Positions 27,474 through 36,876 are shown, counted from the first letter of the stretch. The stretch: DNA of 64,000 nt from Chlorobaculum limnaeum (GCF_001747405.1 NZ_CP017305.1:1630001-1694000), one strand, 5' to 3'. The notes: generated by a model from the letters alone, not told the origin. Made by a program: numbers and translations.

Positions 27474-28541
27474 TCATTTCCCCGGCTGGCCGCCGCCGAA
27501 AGCCTCGCGCTGCACATCGAGCACCCCGATCTCGGTGGCGATCCTCGACGCCAGCCACTCGGCGAACGCCGGAGAGTCGTTGATGCAGGGAATATAGTGC
27601 TTCCGCCCGGCGGATGAACGTTCAAGCATCTTTTTTGCCTCGTAGTCGGTCTCGCTGTTGTCGGCGAAATAGCCGAACGGAAACATCGCCACCGAGCCAG
27701 TGCCTTCAGCGGCAAACTCTTCGAGCGCCCGTTCGACCGTTTCCGGCGTCCACTCCCCTCCCCTGCTGTGATTCAGGCAACCAAGCTTCACCTCGCCGAA
27801 CGCATTGCGCGGATCGGCCATGATTTTCTCGCGCATCACCCTGAAAAACTCCATCGTCTCCTCAAGACCGGTAAACACCGAAGGCTTTTCCCCGCGGCGA
27901 TTTTTGACAATGGTGCCGTGAATGACCAGCACAAGACCTTGCTTCCCTTTGCTCTCCGACCCTTTCCAGCCGGACGGCAGCGAAGCGAAAAGGTGATCGA
28001 GATAGAGGCGATGCAGCGCTTCGTCTTTCCAAAGTCCTCGCACCACTCGCAACGCGCCGAGATGATTCTCGCCAAAATGGTCGATCACCATCTGGCAGGC
28101 CGGGCCGCACGAAAACGCCGACTCGACAGGAAACATTGGCACGACAACAATGCCATCCGAGCAACCCCGGAACCGATCGAGCACCTCTTCGAGGTATGGC
28201 GGCACGAAATAATAGGCATCGGCAACCTCGATTTCGTCAGCGTCTCCGGCAAATCGCGGATTGCGCCTCAGCGCCGCTTCCACGCCGAGCGCCTGTTGGC
28301 GGTTGATCTCCACGAGGCGCGAGCGGTAGCGATGCAGCTTCCAGTCGAGGTAGTGTTTGGCCGAACGGTAATCGGCGATCATGTAGATCAGGAGCTTCGG
28401 AAGCTTGACGATCTTGCGCGTGATCACCTCGATGATTTTTCTCGAACTCGGCCAGAGCGCGCGGACGGTAAGCTTCTCGACCTCCCCGTATGTCACCAGC
28501 ACCACCCTGTAACGCCGTCCGCTCACAGTGAAAGCCACCAT
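27474..28541 (-). CDS. hemH: Ferrochelatase-like protein
   Basis: The product has 355 aa with the two-domain chelatase layout. The first domain has YRVVLVTYGEVE and GIVVVPMFPVESAFSCG. The second has VLVIHGTIVKNRRGE with the metal-binding His and SVAMFPFGYFADNSETDYEAKK with the catalytic Glu. It would insert iron into protoporphyrin IX, although Chlorobi use much of their porphyrin for bacteriochlorophyll. The N-terminal region is longer than in typical bacterial HemH. The ATG overlaps the end of the PAP2-like gene by 19 bp. Confidence 0.82.
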   Translation of the reverse strand: MVAFTVSGRRYRVVLVTYGEVEKLTVRALWPSSRKIIEVITRKIVKLPKLLIYMIADYRSAKHYLDWKLHRYRSRLVEINRQQALGVEAALRRNPRFAGDADEIEVADAYYFVPPYLEEVLDRFRGCSDGIVVVPMFPVESAFSCGPACQMVIDHFGENHLGALRVVRGLWKDEALHRLYLDHLFASLPSGWKGSESKGKQGLVLVIHGTIVKNRRGEKPSVFTGLEETMEFFRVMREKIMADPRNAFGEVKLGCLNHSRGGEWTPETVERALEEFAAEGTGSVAMFPFGYFADNSETDYEAKKMLERSSAGRKHYIPCINDSPAFAEWLASRIATEIGVLDVQREAFGGGQPGK

Positions 28542-29116
28542 TTGAATTCGCCGTACATCAGGAGAAAACCGATAAAGCTGCCGACAAGCGTCTGCATGAA
28601 ATTATGCGCCTTGAGGTAGATGCGTGACCACATCAGAAGCGGCACGAAACAGAGCAGCGCCAGCGCGGGCGCGCCGAGGGACAAGACCAGAAGCGCGATC
28701 GAAGAGGTCAGCGAAAACAGATGGATGCTGATTTTCCACTGAAGCGTCACCAGAAGGATGAAAACCGTATTAACGGCGTTGAAAAGCAGAATACCGGAGA
28801 GAAAGCGAGGCGCATCAAGCTGCTTCATCAGTTCATAGCCAACCAGATTGACGCCGACCAGCACCAAAAGCGGCAGGAATCGCTGCTCCCGGAAGGTGAT
28901 GTTGTAATCGGAAATGCGTCCGATCTTTTTCAGGCCATAGATCAGGAACATCGGCGCGATGGTGGCCGAAAGAAGCAGCACCAAAAACCAGTCGAGATAA
29001 CGGGGCTGGGATGAATAGCCAAAAAAGACAATAAGCAGATAGACTGCCGGCGCCACGACGACAGGACTGATGACCCATGAAACCAGGGAGGCGAACCGGC
29101 GAGTATCGAACTGCAT
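28523..29116 (-). CDS. PAP2-like integral membrane protein
   Basis: The product has 197 aa with five to six membrane segments. The phosphatase motifs appear in degenerate form: KKIGRISDYNITFREQRFLPLL (in place of K-x6-RP), LQWKISIHLFSLTS (in place of PSGH) and SRIYLKAHNFMQTLVGSFIG (SR-x5-H, where the last Asp is replaced). The fold is that of PAP2-type lipid phosphatases, but the substituted positions leave catalysis uncertain. It might act on isoprenoid or phosphatidate lipids. It precedes and overlaps the ferrochelatase-like gene. Confidence 0.75.
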   Translation of the reverse strand: MQFDTRRFASLVSWVISPVVVAPAVYLLIVFFGYSSQPRYLDWFLVLLLSATIAPMFLIYGLKKIGRISDYNITFREQRFLPLLVLVGVNLVGYELMKQLDAPRFLSGILLFNAVNTVFILLVTLQWKISIHLFSLTSSIALLVLSLGAPALALLCFVPLLMWSRIYLKAHNFMQTLVGSFIGFLLMYGEFKWWLSL

Positions 29117-29410
29117 TGAAAACCAGTGAGAGTGAAGGTGGACTTTCCATGTGGCGCATTTCAGGCGCTAATGAAGATAACCCTTTCCCCGAAAAACCGA
29201 AACCGGTTACGATTACATCGCCAATCTGAAGCACGCCGTCCTGCAACGCTCTGCATAAAAATCGTGACCGGAACCGGGTTATAAATTCGATGATCCGTAT
29301 TCCGTTTTCGACCGCTCAGCAGGATTTTTGGCCTCTTTCTGACAAAAACGGGAAAATTCGATTTAAATATTTATAATTATCACGAACAATGTATATTAGC
29401 CCTCCGAAGA

Positions 29411-29492
29411 GCGAGAGTGGTGAAATTGGTATACACGCTAGTCTTAGGAACTAGTGCCGTGAGGCGTAAGGGTTCGAGTCCCTTCTCTCGCA
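29411..29492 (+). tRNA. tRNA-Leu (anticodon TAG)
   Basis: The acceptor stem GCGAGAG/CTCTCGC, the class II variable arm (GTGCCGTGAGGCGT) and the anticodon loop CTTAGGA are complete, with discriminator A. CCA is not encoded. Confidence 0.95.
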
Positions 29493-29508
29493 CTGTTCAT
29501 TCGATCAT

Positions 29509-29592
29509 GCCAAAGTGGCGGAACTGGTAGACGCGCTGGACTCAAAATCCAGTGGGCGCAAGCTCGTGTGGGTTCGAGTCCCACCTTTGGTA
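29509..29592 (+). tRNA. tRNA-Leu (anticodon CAA)
   Basis: The acceptor stem GCCAAAG/CTTTGGT includes a G-U first pair, the variable arm is TGGGCGCAAGCTCGT and the anticodon loop is CTCAAAA. It lies 16 bp after the other tRNA-Leu and is probably co-transcribed with it. Confidence 0.95.
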
Positions 29593-29734
29593 CACGGCCG
29601 GCATTCCGGTCTTTCGAAGCATCTCTTTTTTCCTGCCTCCACGGCATTCCCGGAAACTCTAATAATCGTCATGGTCCCGGCAGCCGGGGCAAACGCAGCA
29701 ACCGGATAGCGCAACAGATTAGCAGATATTCCCT

Positions 29735-30262
29735 ATGCAAAGAATGTACTCACCGTGGCGCGATGTCTACATGCAGACCTTCAAGGAAGAAAAGCCCATC
29801 GTTCCGGAAGAAGGCAAATCGGTCTTCGCCGACATTCCGCCTGAACAGGACGAAGAGCGTTTCGTGCTCTGCCGTGGAGAATACTGCTTCGCCATCCTGA
29901 ACCTCTACCCCTACAATTGCGGCCATCTCATGGTCATCCCCTATTTGCAGACTCCCGAGTTCAGCGATTTGGACGAGAAGACGATGGTCGAGATTTTCAA
30001 AATGTCCAACCTCTGCATGGAGGCGCTGAAAATCGCCATCAAGCCGCACGGCTTCAACTTCGGCGCGAACCTCGGCAGGGTGGCGGGCGGCAGCATTGAC
30101 GAGCACATCCACTTTCACATCGTGCCCCGCTGGGAGGGCGACACCAACTTCATGCCGGTGCTCGGCGATACCAAGGTGCTCTCGAACGACCTGCGCAAAA
30201 CCTACATCCAGCTCCGCGAGGCGATCCAGCAGCTTCAGAGCGAGCAAAAAGAAAAACCGTAA
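29735..30262 (+). CDS. HIT-family nucleotide hydrolase/transferase
   Basis: The product has 175 aa. The histidine triad is in SIDEHIHFHIVPRWEGDTNFM. The upstream YCFAILNLYPYNCGHLMVIPY and LCMEALKIAIKPHGFNFGANLG segments are those of Ap4A-phosphorylase-like HIT proteins. It likely hydrolyses dinucleoside polyphosphates or other nucleotidyl esters in the cytoplasm. The ATG at 29735 could be replaced by Met4. A methyltransferase gene begins 9 bp downstream, so both share an operon. Confidence 0.9.
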   Translation: MQRMYSPWRDVYMQTFKEEKPIVPEEGKSVFADIPPEQDEERFVLCRGEYCFAILNLYPYNCGHLMVIPYLQTPEFSDLDEKTMVEIFKMSNLCMEALKIAIKPHGFNFGANLGRVAGGSIDEHIHFHIVPRWEGDTNFMPVLGDTKVLSNDLRKTYIQLREAIQQLQSEQKEKP

Positions 30263-30271
30263 ACCCGCACG

Positions 30272-31207
30272 ATGGAAAGGGTCCCCTGCCCAATCACCGG
30301 AAGCAGGGAGTTCCTCCCGCTGATGCAAGCCCCCGACCGCTTCGACCCGCGTGGCCCGTCGTGGCGGCTCGTGCGCTCGACGGCCTCCGGACTCGTCATG
30401 CTCGACCCGCGTCCCGAAGCGCACGAAATGGCGGCGCACTACCCCGCCGAAACCTACGATCCGTTTCTTCACGCCGGAAATGCCCGCACCCTGCGCGACC
30501 GCGCCTGGCTCGCCGTTACGTCACTTCTGCTGGCTGGAAAAGCGCGAATCGTGATGAAGGAGATCGACAAACCGGCAAATGCGGCGCATATCCTCGAAGT
30601 CGGCTGTTCGACGGGCAGGCTGCTCATGCGGATTCATCGCGATTACGGCATCCCGCTGACGAATCTTTTCGGCGTGGAAACCAACCGCCAGTCGGCGGCG
30701 GCGGCGAGAAACGCCGGACTCGGCGTTTCGGAAGCAGGGCTGGAGAAGTGCGATTTCGCCCACCGCTTTGACCGGATCGTCTTCTGGCACGCGCTCGAAC
30801 ACCTGCACCGCCTCGGCGAATCGCTCGACCGCGCCCGCGAGCTGCTCAATCCGGGCGGACAACTCATCATCGCCATACCAAATCTAGAGAGCGACGACGC
30901 CCGGCGCTACGGCCCGAGCTGGATCGCCCTCGACGCCCCGCGCCACCTCTACCACTTCACGCCGGAGACGCTCGGCAAGCTGCTCGAAAAGCACGGTTTT
31001 TCAGTGCTCGACCTCGGCACCTGGATTCCCGACACGCTCTACAACGTCTGGTTCAGCGAACAGCTGGAGCGCGATATTAACGGAAAAACGCTCGGAATCG
31101 GAGGGATCGCACGGACAGCGTTTCGTGCAGCACAATCGCTCGCGTCTGGCCGCGACCCTCGACGTGCGTCGAGCATGGTCGTGCGGGCGATGAGGATGAA
31201 GGGGTGA
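30272..31207 (+). CDS. Class I SAM-dependent methyltransferase, 311 aa
   Basis: Motif I is AHILEVGCSTGRLLMRIHRDYG, followed by FGVETNRQSAAAARNAGL (motif II acid) and KCDFAHRFDRIVFWHALEHLHRLGESLDRARELLNPGGQLIIAIPNLES, typical of the UbiE/type-11 group. The N-terminal 90 residues (RVPCPITGSREFLP) resemble a degraded zinc-ribbon-like region with only one Cys, as in some sugar or lipid O-methyltransferases. The substrate is unknown. The gene directly follows the HIT gene. Confidence 0.87.
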   Translation: MERVPCPITGSREFLPLMQAPDRFDPRGPSWRLVRSTASGLVMLDPRPEAHEMAAHYPAETYDPFLHAGNARTLRDRAWLAVTSLLLAGKARIVMKEIDKPANAAHILEVGCSTGRLLMRIHRDYGIPLTNLFGVETNRQSAAAARNAGLGVSEAGLEKCDFAHRFDRIVFWHALEHLHRLGESLDRARELLNPGGQLIIAIPNLESDDARRYGPSWIALDAPRHLYHFTPETLGKLLEKHGFSVLDLGTWIPDTLYNVWFSEQLERDINGKTLGIGGIARTAFRAAQSLASGRDPRRASSMVVRAMRMKG

Positions 31208-31230
31208 TCGCCTGATTTTCATGCCGATTC

Positions 31231-31260
31231 TGTAGGGACGGCTCTTGTAGCCGTCCTCTT
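31231..31260. repeat. Dispersed GC-rich hairpin repeat, copy 2
   Basis: GGACGGCT and AGCCGTCC form a perfect stem with loop CTTGT; TGTAGG precedes and CTCTTTTT follows, so it may also end transcription from the methyltransferase. Confidence 0.7.
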
Positions 31261-31346
31261 TTTCCGGGATACCCTGAGACGCGAAGGTAGAACACATAGG
31301 TTCGCCCCTATAATCAATCAAAACAGCATTATCCTTGCCCACCGTA

Positions 31347-31425
31347 GGGGCAGACCTGCGTGTCTGCCCTGTCTTTCCGATACACCCCGGCGCACGAAAA
31401 GGGCGGCCACAAGAGCCGCCCCTAC
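31347..31425. repeat. Dispersed GC-rich hairpin repeats, copies 3 and 4
   Basis: The first hairpin is GGGGCAGAC/GTCTGCCC (31349-31370). The second is GGGCGGC/GCCGCCC (31401-31421), followed by CCTACAG. Together with copy 2 they fill the spacer between the methyltransferase and the TolC-type gene. Confidence 0.7.
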
Positions 31426-31462
31426 AGTTAAACATGCATCACCAACCAGCCCAACCGTCCCC

Positions 31463-32869
31463 TCACATCTTCGCCTCGACCGCCGGATCGATGCGGCCCA
31501 GCGATTTTTCCAGCTCGGCGGTGGCGACCAAGTAGTCATAGACCGCTTGCAGGTAGTTGGTTTTGGCGGTGTCGAGCTGCAACTCGGCGTCGGTCAGTTC
31601 GAGGCGCGAGCCGATGCCTTCGCGGAGGCGGAGCATGGTGATGCGATAGCTTCGCTCGGCGACGGCGATGGTTTTCGACTGCACGTCGATGCGTTTGCGG
31701 GCTTCGATGACGTTGGAGAGGCGCACCTCGACGTCGGCCCTGACCTGCGATTTCAGGTCTTCGTACCGCGTGCGGGTCTTCAGCCGCTCGATCTTCGCCT
31801 GCTGAATCTTCGCGCTCGTGGCAAAGCCGGAGAAGATCGGCACGCTCAGTTGCAGCCCCGCCGTCGATGAGACCGGCCAGCGAGTAGAACTGATGGACTC
31901 GCCGTCATTGAACTGCGTCTGCGCGTCGAGCTGCCCGAAGGCGCTCAGGACCGGCAGCCCCTCGGAGCGGGCGGCCATCACCTTGGCGTTCTCGGCTTCA
32001 GCCTGAAGCGAGAGGCTCCGCACATCCGGGCGCTTGTCGAGCGCCTCGCCATAGGCCGCCGCAACGCTTTTCGGCACAGCGATCTCGCGGAAGGCGAGCG
32101 AACTCGTCAGGGTCAGCGGCGTCTCCTGATCGATGCCCATGACGCGCTTGAGGTTTGTCGCCGCGATGGACTCCATGTTCTGTGCGCGAATCAGGTCGGG
32201 CCTGAGATTCTCGACCGACAGCCACGCTTTGAGCGTATCGAGGTCAGCGGCCACGCCTTGCCGGAAGAGCGCGTTGGTGTCCTTGCGAGCCTCCTCCCAC
32301 CGGGCGATGCTCTGCTCGACCAGCTTGCGCTTTTCGGTGGCGATCAGAACGTCGTAATAGGCCCGCCGGATCGACGTCACCACCTCGGCATTCGACTGGC
32401 GAAACGACTGGTCGCTGATCTTGCGCACGAGCGAGGCAGCCTTGATGCCCGCGAAGGCCGACAATTTGAAGATATTCTGGCTGAGATTGAGCGACGCGAT
32501 GGATGAGTTATCCGAGCTGATCTCGATTGCCTGCGTACCGCCCGTGCCACCGAAAATGCTCGACGGCAGAAAGATCACCGACGGCTTCAGTGTGCGCGTG
32601 TAAGTCAGGCTCGACGACAGATGCGGCAACACCTCCGCCCAAGACTCCCGAACCTTCTGCCCCGCCATCCGCCTGTCCAGCCGCGCAATCTCCAGCTCCC
32701 GATTATGCTGCTCGCCGATCCGAACCGCATCATCAAGGCTGATAACCAGCGGCTGCTTCCCTGACGACTCCGTGTTATCCGCAGCGTGGACGGGGATCGA
32801 ACACGCGAAAAAGAGAACAAGTAAGGCGATGATTCTGCGCAGGTTGTGGCTATATGTACGATGATTCAT
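31463..32869 (-). CDS. TolC-family outer-membrane efflux protein
   Basis: The product has 468 aa. A signal peptide (RIIALLVLFFACSIPVHA) precedes two OEP repeats, LVISLDDAVRIGEQHNRELEIARLDRRMAGQKVRESWAEVLPHLSSS and a second half starting near KSVAAAYGEALDKRPDVRSL, each a helical barrel half with a small beta-barrel insert. The C-terminal helix RLREGIGSRLELTDAELQLDTAKTNYLQAVYDYLVATAELEKSLG is characteristic. It is a periplasm-spanning exit duct for a type I or RND pump. No pump genes are adjacent; the next gene is unrelated. Confidence 0.92.
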   Translation of the reverse strand: MNHRTYSHNLRRIIALLVLFFACSIPVHAADNTESSGKQPLVISLDDAVRIGEQHNRELEIARLDRRMAGQKVRESWAEVLPHLSSSLTYTRTLKPSVIFLPSSIFGGTGGTQAIEISSDNSSIASLNLSQNIFKLSAFAGIKAASLVRKISDQSFRQSNAEVVTSIRRAYYDVLIATEKRKLVEQSIARWEEARKDTNALFRQGVAADLDTLKAWLSVENLRPDLIRAQNMESIAATNLKRVMGIDQETPLTLTSSLAFREIAVPKSVAAAYGEALDKRPDVRSLSLQAEAENAKVMAARSEGLPVLSAFGQLDAQTQFNDGESISSTRWPVSSTAGLQLSVPIFSGFATSAKIQQAKIERLKTRTRYEDLKSQVRADVEVRLSNVIEARKRIDVQSKTIAVAERSYRITMLRLREGIGSRLELTDAELQLDTAKTNYLQAVYDYLVATAELEKSLGRIDPAVEAKM

Positions 32870-32890
32870 GGGACAACTGTTATTTATGGT

Positions 32891-34585
32891 TTATTTCTTT
32901 GGCTCGTTTTCTGATGAAGTATCACCACCTTGTAACTTTTCCAACAATTCTTTGACATGTTTTTCTTTTGGTGATCCAATTGCACGATAAAGAACGATTG
33001 ACTTCTCATACATTTCCACTGCCCTATCATGTTCACCACGTATTTTATACAAGTTTGCAAGATTGCTATAATTCCTAGAAATGAACTCTTTATTGCCAAT
33101 CACCTCATCAATGGCCAATGATTTTTTGTACATAGCTTCAGCTGTTTCAAGTTCGCCTTGCAATAGATACACATTTGCAATATTACCATAAGAATTTGCA
33201 ATACCTACTTTACGGCCAAGCGACTTGTTCATAACTAGTGCTTTTGTAGACATATCCTTAGCTCGCTTTAGCTCACCTCGAATTCTATATAAGTTTCCTA
33301 GACTATCGCAAACCATAGCAATTCCTTCTTTATTACCAAATGCGCTATAAATGTTCATTGACTTCTGGTACATCTCTTCCGCCCTTTCAAGTTTACCTCT
33401 ATTAAGGTAAACGTTTCCAAGATTGCCATATTGATTTGCGATACTTTCATTACAGCCAAGCGCCTCATGAATGCGTAGTGACTTCTGATATGCATTCTCT
33501 GCCCGATCAAGATCACCCTTTATTTCATACACAATACCGAGATTCCCGTAAACATTTGCCATACCCTCATTATCATCAAGCTCTTCACTAATAGCCAATG
33601 ACTTCTCATAAATTTCTTCAGCTCGTTCAAGTTCACCTCTTATTTGATATAATAATCCGAGATGAATAAGGGCACCTAATGTTTCTTCATTTTGATTCTC
33701 AGAACCGCTCAAACTCAACCATTTTTCAAGAACAATTAACATATTATCCAAATCACCAGTGCGGTAGAAAAATTGTGAGCCAAGCGAAAGTATTTTTATA
33801 TCTGTTGTCTCCGTAACAAGTTTCGTGAACTTTTCTCTCGCAAACTCGACCTTCCCTTCCATCGCAAGTTGAGCAGCAACTTCAGCCATCTCCAACTGGG
33901 CTTCCTCGGTTTTCAAACGAGCCACTTCAGCCGCATCTTTTGCCTGCTTTGCCTCCTCGGTTTTCTGCAAAACGAGCTTTTTGACTCTCTCAACCTCCTG
34001 CAATGCAGCTATCGGTAACACAACAGTGTCATCACGATCTTCGGCTTTCGGCAAATCGCCTTTAGCATAAGCTCTGAGGTGAGTGTCAACTTCATCAAAA
34101 AAGGATTCGGGAGAATCAAAATAGCGGTAAAGTATCTGTCGTGTCTCCTCAAGGTGCTGACGAAATTTTATCACCTTACTCAACTGCGGGCCAGCATCAG
34201 CCTCAGATGCCGCATCGACCCGCTTGAAAAACACGAAAATCTCAGGCGCTCCAGTCTTTTTCCAGCGCTCCAGCGCCCGGTGAAACTCCTCTTCGGTGTA
34301 GGAAGTATAAATCCCTGCGTCAGGAGCATCCTGCCCCCAGCGCCTGTGCATTGCCAGAATAAAGACATCGCAGCTATCGATATCCTGATTGATAACCCCC
34401 TGACTTCGCCGCCCGGTGGAGGCAAGAGTGTCTTCCCAACCTAAAGCCACAAATTCCACATTCGCGCCATCACCAAATCCGATATTGAGCACATCAATCG
34501 CATTTCGGAACACCCGGCGCTCTTCGGCCAAGTCGTTTGGCGAGGCGATAAAAGCCCTGATTTTTCTTTTTTCCGTGGCGCTCAT
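32891..34585 (-). CDS. DUF4062-like N-terminal domain fused to kinesin-light-chain-type TPRs
   Basis: The ATG at 34585 gives 564 aa. A longer in-frame extension into the rarA end is unlikely. Residues 5-115 (KIRAFIASPNDLAEERRVF, CDVFILAMHRRWG, YTEEEFHRALERW, IFVFFKRVD) match the DUF4062/TIR-like nucleotide-fold pattern. Residues about 195-255 are a charged coiled coil (KLVLQKTEEAKQAKDAAEVARLKTEEAQ). From about 300 to the end six 40-residue TPRs follow (for example YGNLGIVYEIKGDLDRAENAY). The gene is visibly AT-rich among GC-rich neighbours, a sign of recent transfer. The function is unknown; such fusions occur in signalling and immunity settings. Confidence 0.8.
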   Translation of the reverse strand: MSATEKRKIRAFIASPNDLAEERRVFRNAIDVLNIGFGDGANVEFVALGWEDTLASTGRRSQGVINQDIDSCDVFILAMHRRWGQDAPDAGIYTSYTEEEFHRALERWKKTGAPEIFVFFKRVDAASEADAGPQLSKVIKFRQHLEETRQILYRYFDSPESFFDEVDTHLRAYAKGDLPKAEDRDDTVVLPIAALQEVERVKKLVLQKTEEAKQAKDAAEVARLKTEEAQLEMAEVAAQLAMEGKVEFAREKFTKLVTETTDIKILSLGSQFFYRTGDLDNMLIVLEKWLSLSGSENQNEETLGALIHLGLLYQIRGELERAEEIYEKSLAISEELDDNEGMANVYGNLGIVYEIKGDLDRAENAYQKSLRIHEALGCNESIANQYGNLGNVYLNRGKLERAEEMYQKSMNIYSAFGNKEGIAMVCDSLGNLYRIRGELKRAKDMSTKALVMNKSLGRKVGIANSYGNIANVYLLQGELETAEAMYKKSLAIDEVIGNKEFISRNYSNLANLYKIRGEHDRAVEMYEKSIVLYRAIGSPKEKHVKELLEKLQGGDTSSENEPKK

Positions 34586-34673
34586 CACGTGGTATTCAGA
34601 TTCCTGAAGCCGATGTTTGTTCGAGAACTCCTCAAAGATACCATCCCAACCATTCCAGTCCAATCCAATCCAA

Positions 34674-36026
34674 TCACTCCTTGTACCGATCCTTCCATAA
34701 CCCCTCCAACCGTTCGCGGATGAACTTTTCGCGGCCTTCGCCGGTCGGGCGGTAGTAGGCTTTTGGCTCCATCTGTTCGGGGAAGTAGTGCTCATCGACG
34801 AAGTGGCCCGGAAAGCTGTGCGGGTAGCGGTAGCCTTTGCCGTAGCCGATCTCCTTCATCAGGTCGGTTGGGGCGTTGCGCAGGTGGAGCGGCGGCACGG
34901 CGGACGCGCCCGCGCTTTTGACGTCCGCCAACGCCGCGCCGATCCCCTCGTAGCTCGCGTTCGACTTCGGGCACGAGGCCAGGTAAGTCGCCCCCTGCGC
35001 GAGGTTGATCCGCGCTTCGGGCAGGCCGATCAGCTCGACGGCGTGAAACACCGCCACGGCGAGCGTCAGCGCGTAGGGATCGGCGTTACCGATGTCCTCG
35101 CTGGCGAAGATCACCATGCGCCGGGCGATGAACTTCGGATCCTCGCCGCCGTCGATCATCCGCGCCATCCAGAAGAGCGCCGCGTCGGGGTCGGAGCCGC
35201 GCATCGACTTGATGAAGGCCGACACCGTGTCGTAATGCGCCTCGCCCCCCTTGTCGTAGGCCGGGGCGCGGTGCTGGAGCGCCTGCTCGAAAAGCTTGCG
35301 GTCGATCACCGCGGGCGCGGTTCCACGCGGCACGAGCGAGGCGGCGGCTTCGAGCGCGTTGAGCGCCTTGCGGGCGTCACCGGCGGCGTAGGCGAGCAGG
35401 AACTCCATGTCGCGCACCTCGACTCCGGCGGCCTGCATCGCCGGATCGTCCGCGATGGCGCGCTCGACCACCTGCCGCACCTCGTCATCGCCGAGCGGCT
35501 GGAGAATGTAGACCTGCATCCGGGAGAGCAGCGCGCGGTTCACCTCGAACGACGGGTTCTCGGTGGTCGCGCCGATCAAGACGACGAGCCCCTGCTCGAT
35601 GGCGTGGAGCAGCGTATCCTGCTGCGCCTTGTTGAAACGGTGGATTTCATCGATGAAGAGCAGCATCTGCCGCCCGTCGATGGAGCGGCTCTTCTGGGCG
35701 AGTTCGAGCACTCGGCGCACATCCTTCACCCCCGCGTCGGTGGCGGAGAGCTGCTCGAAGCGGTAGTTCAGCGACCCGGCGCAGATTTCGGCGAGCGTGG
35801 TCTTGCCGGAGCCGGGCGGCCCCCAGAAGATCATGGAAGGAATCCGCCCCTCTTCGATATAGCGCCGGATCGGCCCCGCCGCGCCGACGAGGTGCTCCTG
35901 GCCGAACAGCTCGTCGATGGTGCGCGGACGCACCCGCTCGGCGAGCGGCTGGTAGAGCTTCGCGTCGGATCGCTTGTTGGACGGAAATCCGAAAAGGTCG
36001 GGCTGTTCCGGCTCTTCAGGCTTCAT
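34674..36026 (-). CDS. rarA: Replication-associated recombination AAA+ ATPase (RarA/MgsA)
   Basis: The product has 450 aa from the ATG at 36026, which overlaps the ribE stop as ATGA. The N-terminus has [16 protein letters not shown], Walker [15 protein letters not shown], Walker [18 protein letters not shown], sensor 1 [14 protein letters not shown] and the arginine-finger region [10 protein letters not shown]. The C-terminal half ([32 protein letters not shown]) is the tetramerisation/clamp-loader-like domain. It acts at stalled replication forks. The frame continues upstream without a plausible start, so the overlap start is preferred. Confidence 0.94.
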   Translation of the reverse strand: MKPEEPEQPDLFGFPSNKRSDAKLYQPLAERVRPRTIDELFGQEHLVGAAGPIRRYIEEGRIPSMIFWGPPGSGKTTLAEICAGSLNYRFEQLSATDAGVKDVRRVLELAQKSRSIDGRQMLLFIDEIHRFNKAQQDTLLHAIEQGLVVLIGATTENPSFEVNRALLSRMQVYILQPLGDDEVRQVVERAIADDPAMQAAGVEVRDMEFLLAYAAGDARKALNALEAAASLVPRGTAPAVIDRKLFEQALQHRAPAYDKGGEAHYDTVSAFIKSMRGSDPDAALFWMARMIDGGEDPKFIARRMVIFASEDIGNADPYALTLAVAVFHAVELIGLPEARINLAQGATYLASCPKSNASYEGIGAALADVKSAGASAVPPLHLRNAPTDLMKEIGYGKGYRYPHSFPGHFVDEHYFPEQMEPKAYYRPTGEGREKFIRERLEGLWKDRYKE

Positions 36027-36670
36027 GCAAACCCCTGGCCGCTCAGCCACGACTCGGTGATGCGGCTCTCCGCCGGAGCGGCGGTGTGCTGCCGGGCGAC
36101 GTACTTGCCGAGGATGTCGAATTCGAGGTTCACCTCGCTGCCGACGCCGAGGGCGGTGATGGTGGTGTGGCCGAAGGTGTAGGGAATGATCGCCACCGTG
36201 AACTGCCTCGGCTCGACCGAGGCTACCGTGAGGCTCACGCCATCGATGGCGATGGAACCGGCGGAGACGATCCACTGGTCGAAGCGCGAGTCGAACGCCA
36301 CCGAAATCATGCGGCTGCCGCCCACCTCCTCGATGCGCGTCACCTGCCCGACGCCATCGACGTGGCCGAGCACGAAGTGGCCGCCGAGGCGATCCATCGG
36401 GCGCACGGCGCGTTCGAGATTGACCGGCATGCCCGGACGGAACCCGCCGAGCGTGGTCTTTTTGAGCGTCTCGGCCACCGTATCGACCTCGAACCACCCC
36501 GGTCCGACCGCCACCGCCGTCTGGCAAGCGCCGCTGATGCTCACGCTCTCATCGATCCCGAGGTCGCCAAACTCCGCCTGCGACGTGTAGCGCACCTTCA
36601 GCCGCACCCCGCTCCCCTGCCGCGCGGCGCTCTCGACCGCTCCCACATCCTTGACGATACCTGTGAACAT
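36023..36670 (-). CDS. ribE: Riboflavin synthase alpha chain
   Basis: The ATG at 36670 gives [14 protein letters not shown], the standard opening, and 215 aa. The two-barrel repeat is visible: [35 protein letters not shown] and the second half [63 protein letters not shown] includes the conserved His-x-Asp region. It converts two 6,7-dimethyl-8-ribityllumazine to riboflavin. Other rib genes are elsewhere (ribD at 43.2 kb), and no FMN-riboswitch-like leader is evident upstream. Confidence 0.95.
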   Translation of the reverse strand: MFTGIVKDVGAVESAARQGSGVRLKVRYTSQAEFGDLGIDESVSISGACQTAVAVGPGWFEVDTVAETLKKTTLGGFRPGMPVNLERAVRPMDRLGGHFVLGHVDGVGQVTRIEEVGGSRMISVAFDSRFDQWIVSAGSIAIDGVSLTVASVEPRQFTVAIIPYTFGHTTITALGVGSEVNLEFDILGKYVARQHTAAPAESRITESWLSGQGFA

Positions 36671-36721
36671 ATTGTTATTACTGTCGTTTATAGTGTCGAT
36701 TCGTTGTCTCTTATCATGACA

Positions 36722-36801
36722 GGGCGACCACAAGAGCCGCCCCTACAATCTGAAATGAACAACGTCTTGTAATCCGTAGGGGCAATCCCTTGCGGTTGCC
36801 C
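36722..36801. repeat. Dispersed GC-rich hairpin repeats, copies 5 and 6
   Basis: One imperfect hairpin (GGGCGACC...GCCGCCC, then CCTACAATC) and a second (GGGGCAA...GTTGCCC) face each other in the spacer behind the amylase gene. Confidence 0.65.
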
Positions 36802-36846
36802 TCTTTTCGAAATCGGGAATGGATTCGATTTCGATCATCCAGAAAA

Positions 36847-36876
36847 CCTGATTGTCCGGCTTTCGGGACAATCAGG
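36847..36876 (-). terminator. Second hairpin behind the amylase gene
   Basis: CCTGATTGTCC and GGACAATCAGG form an 11-bp stem with an 8-nt loop; TTTTCT follows on the minus strand. It backs up the stronger hairpin nearer the gene. Confidence 0.55.

Noticed and set aside
29515-29709. Small frame reading MAELVDALDSKSSGRK
   Set aside because: It is the well-known false translation of a tRNA-Leu gene, which occupies the same bases.
32586-34795. Longer start for the DUF4062-like gene reaching into rarA
   Set aside because: The added residues are translated from the end of rarA in another frame, and the domain begins at the ATG at 34585.
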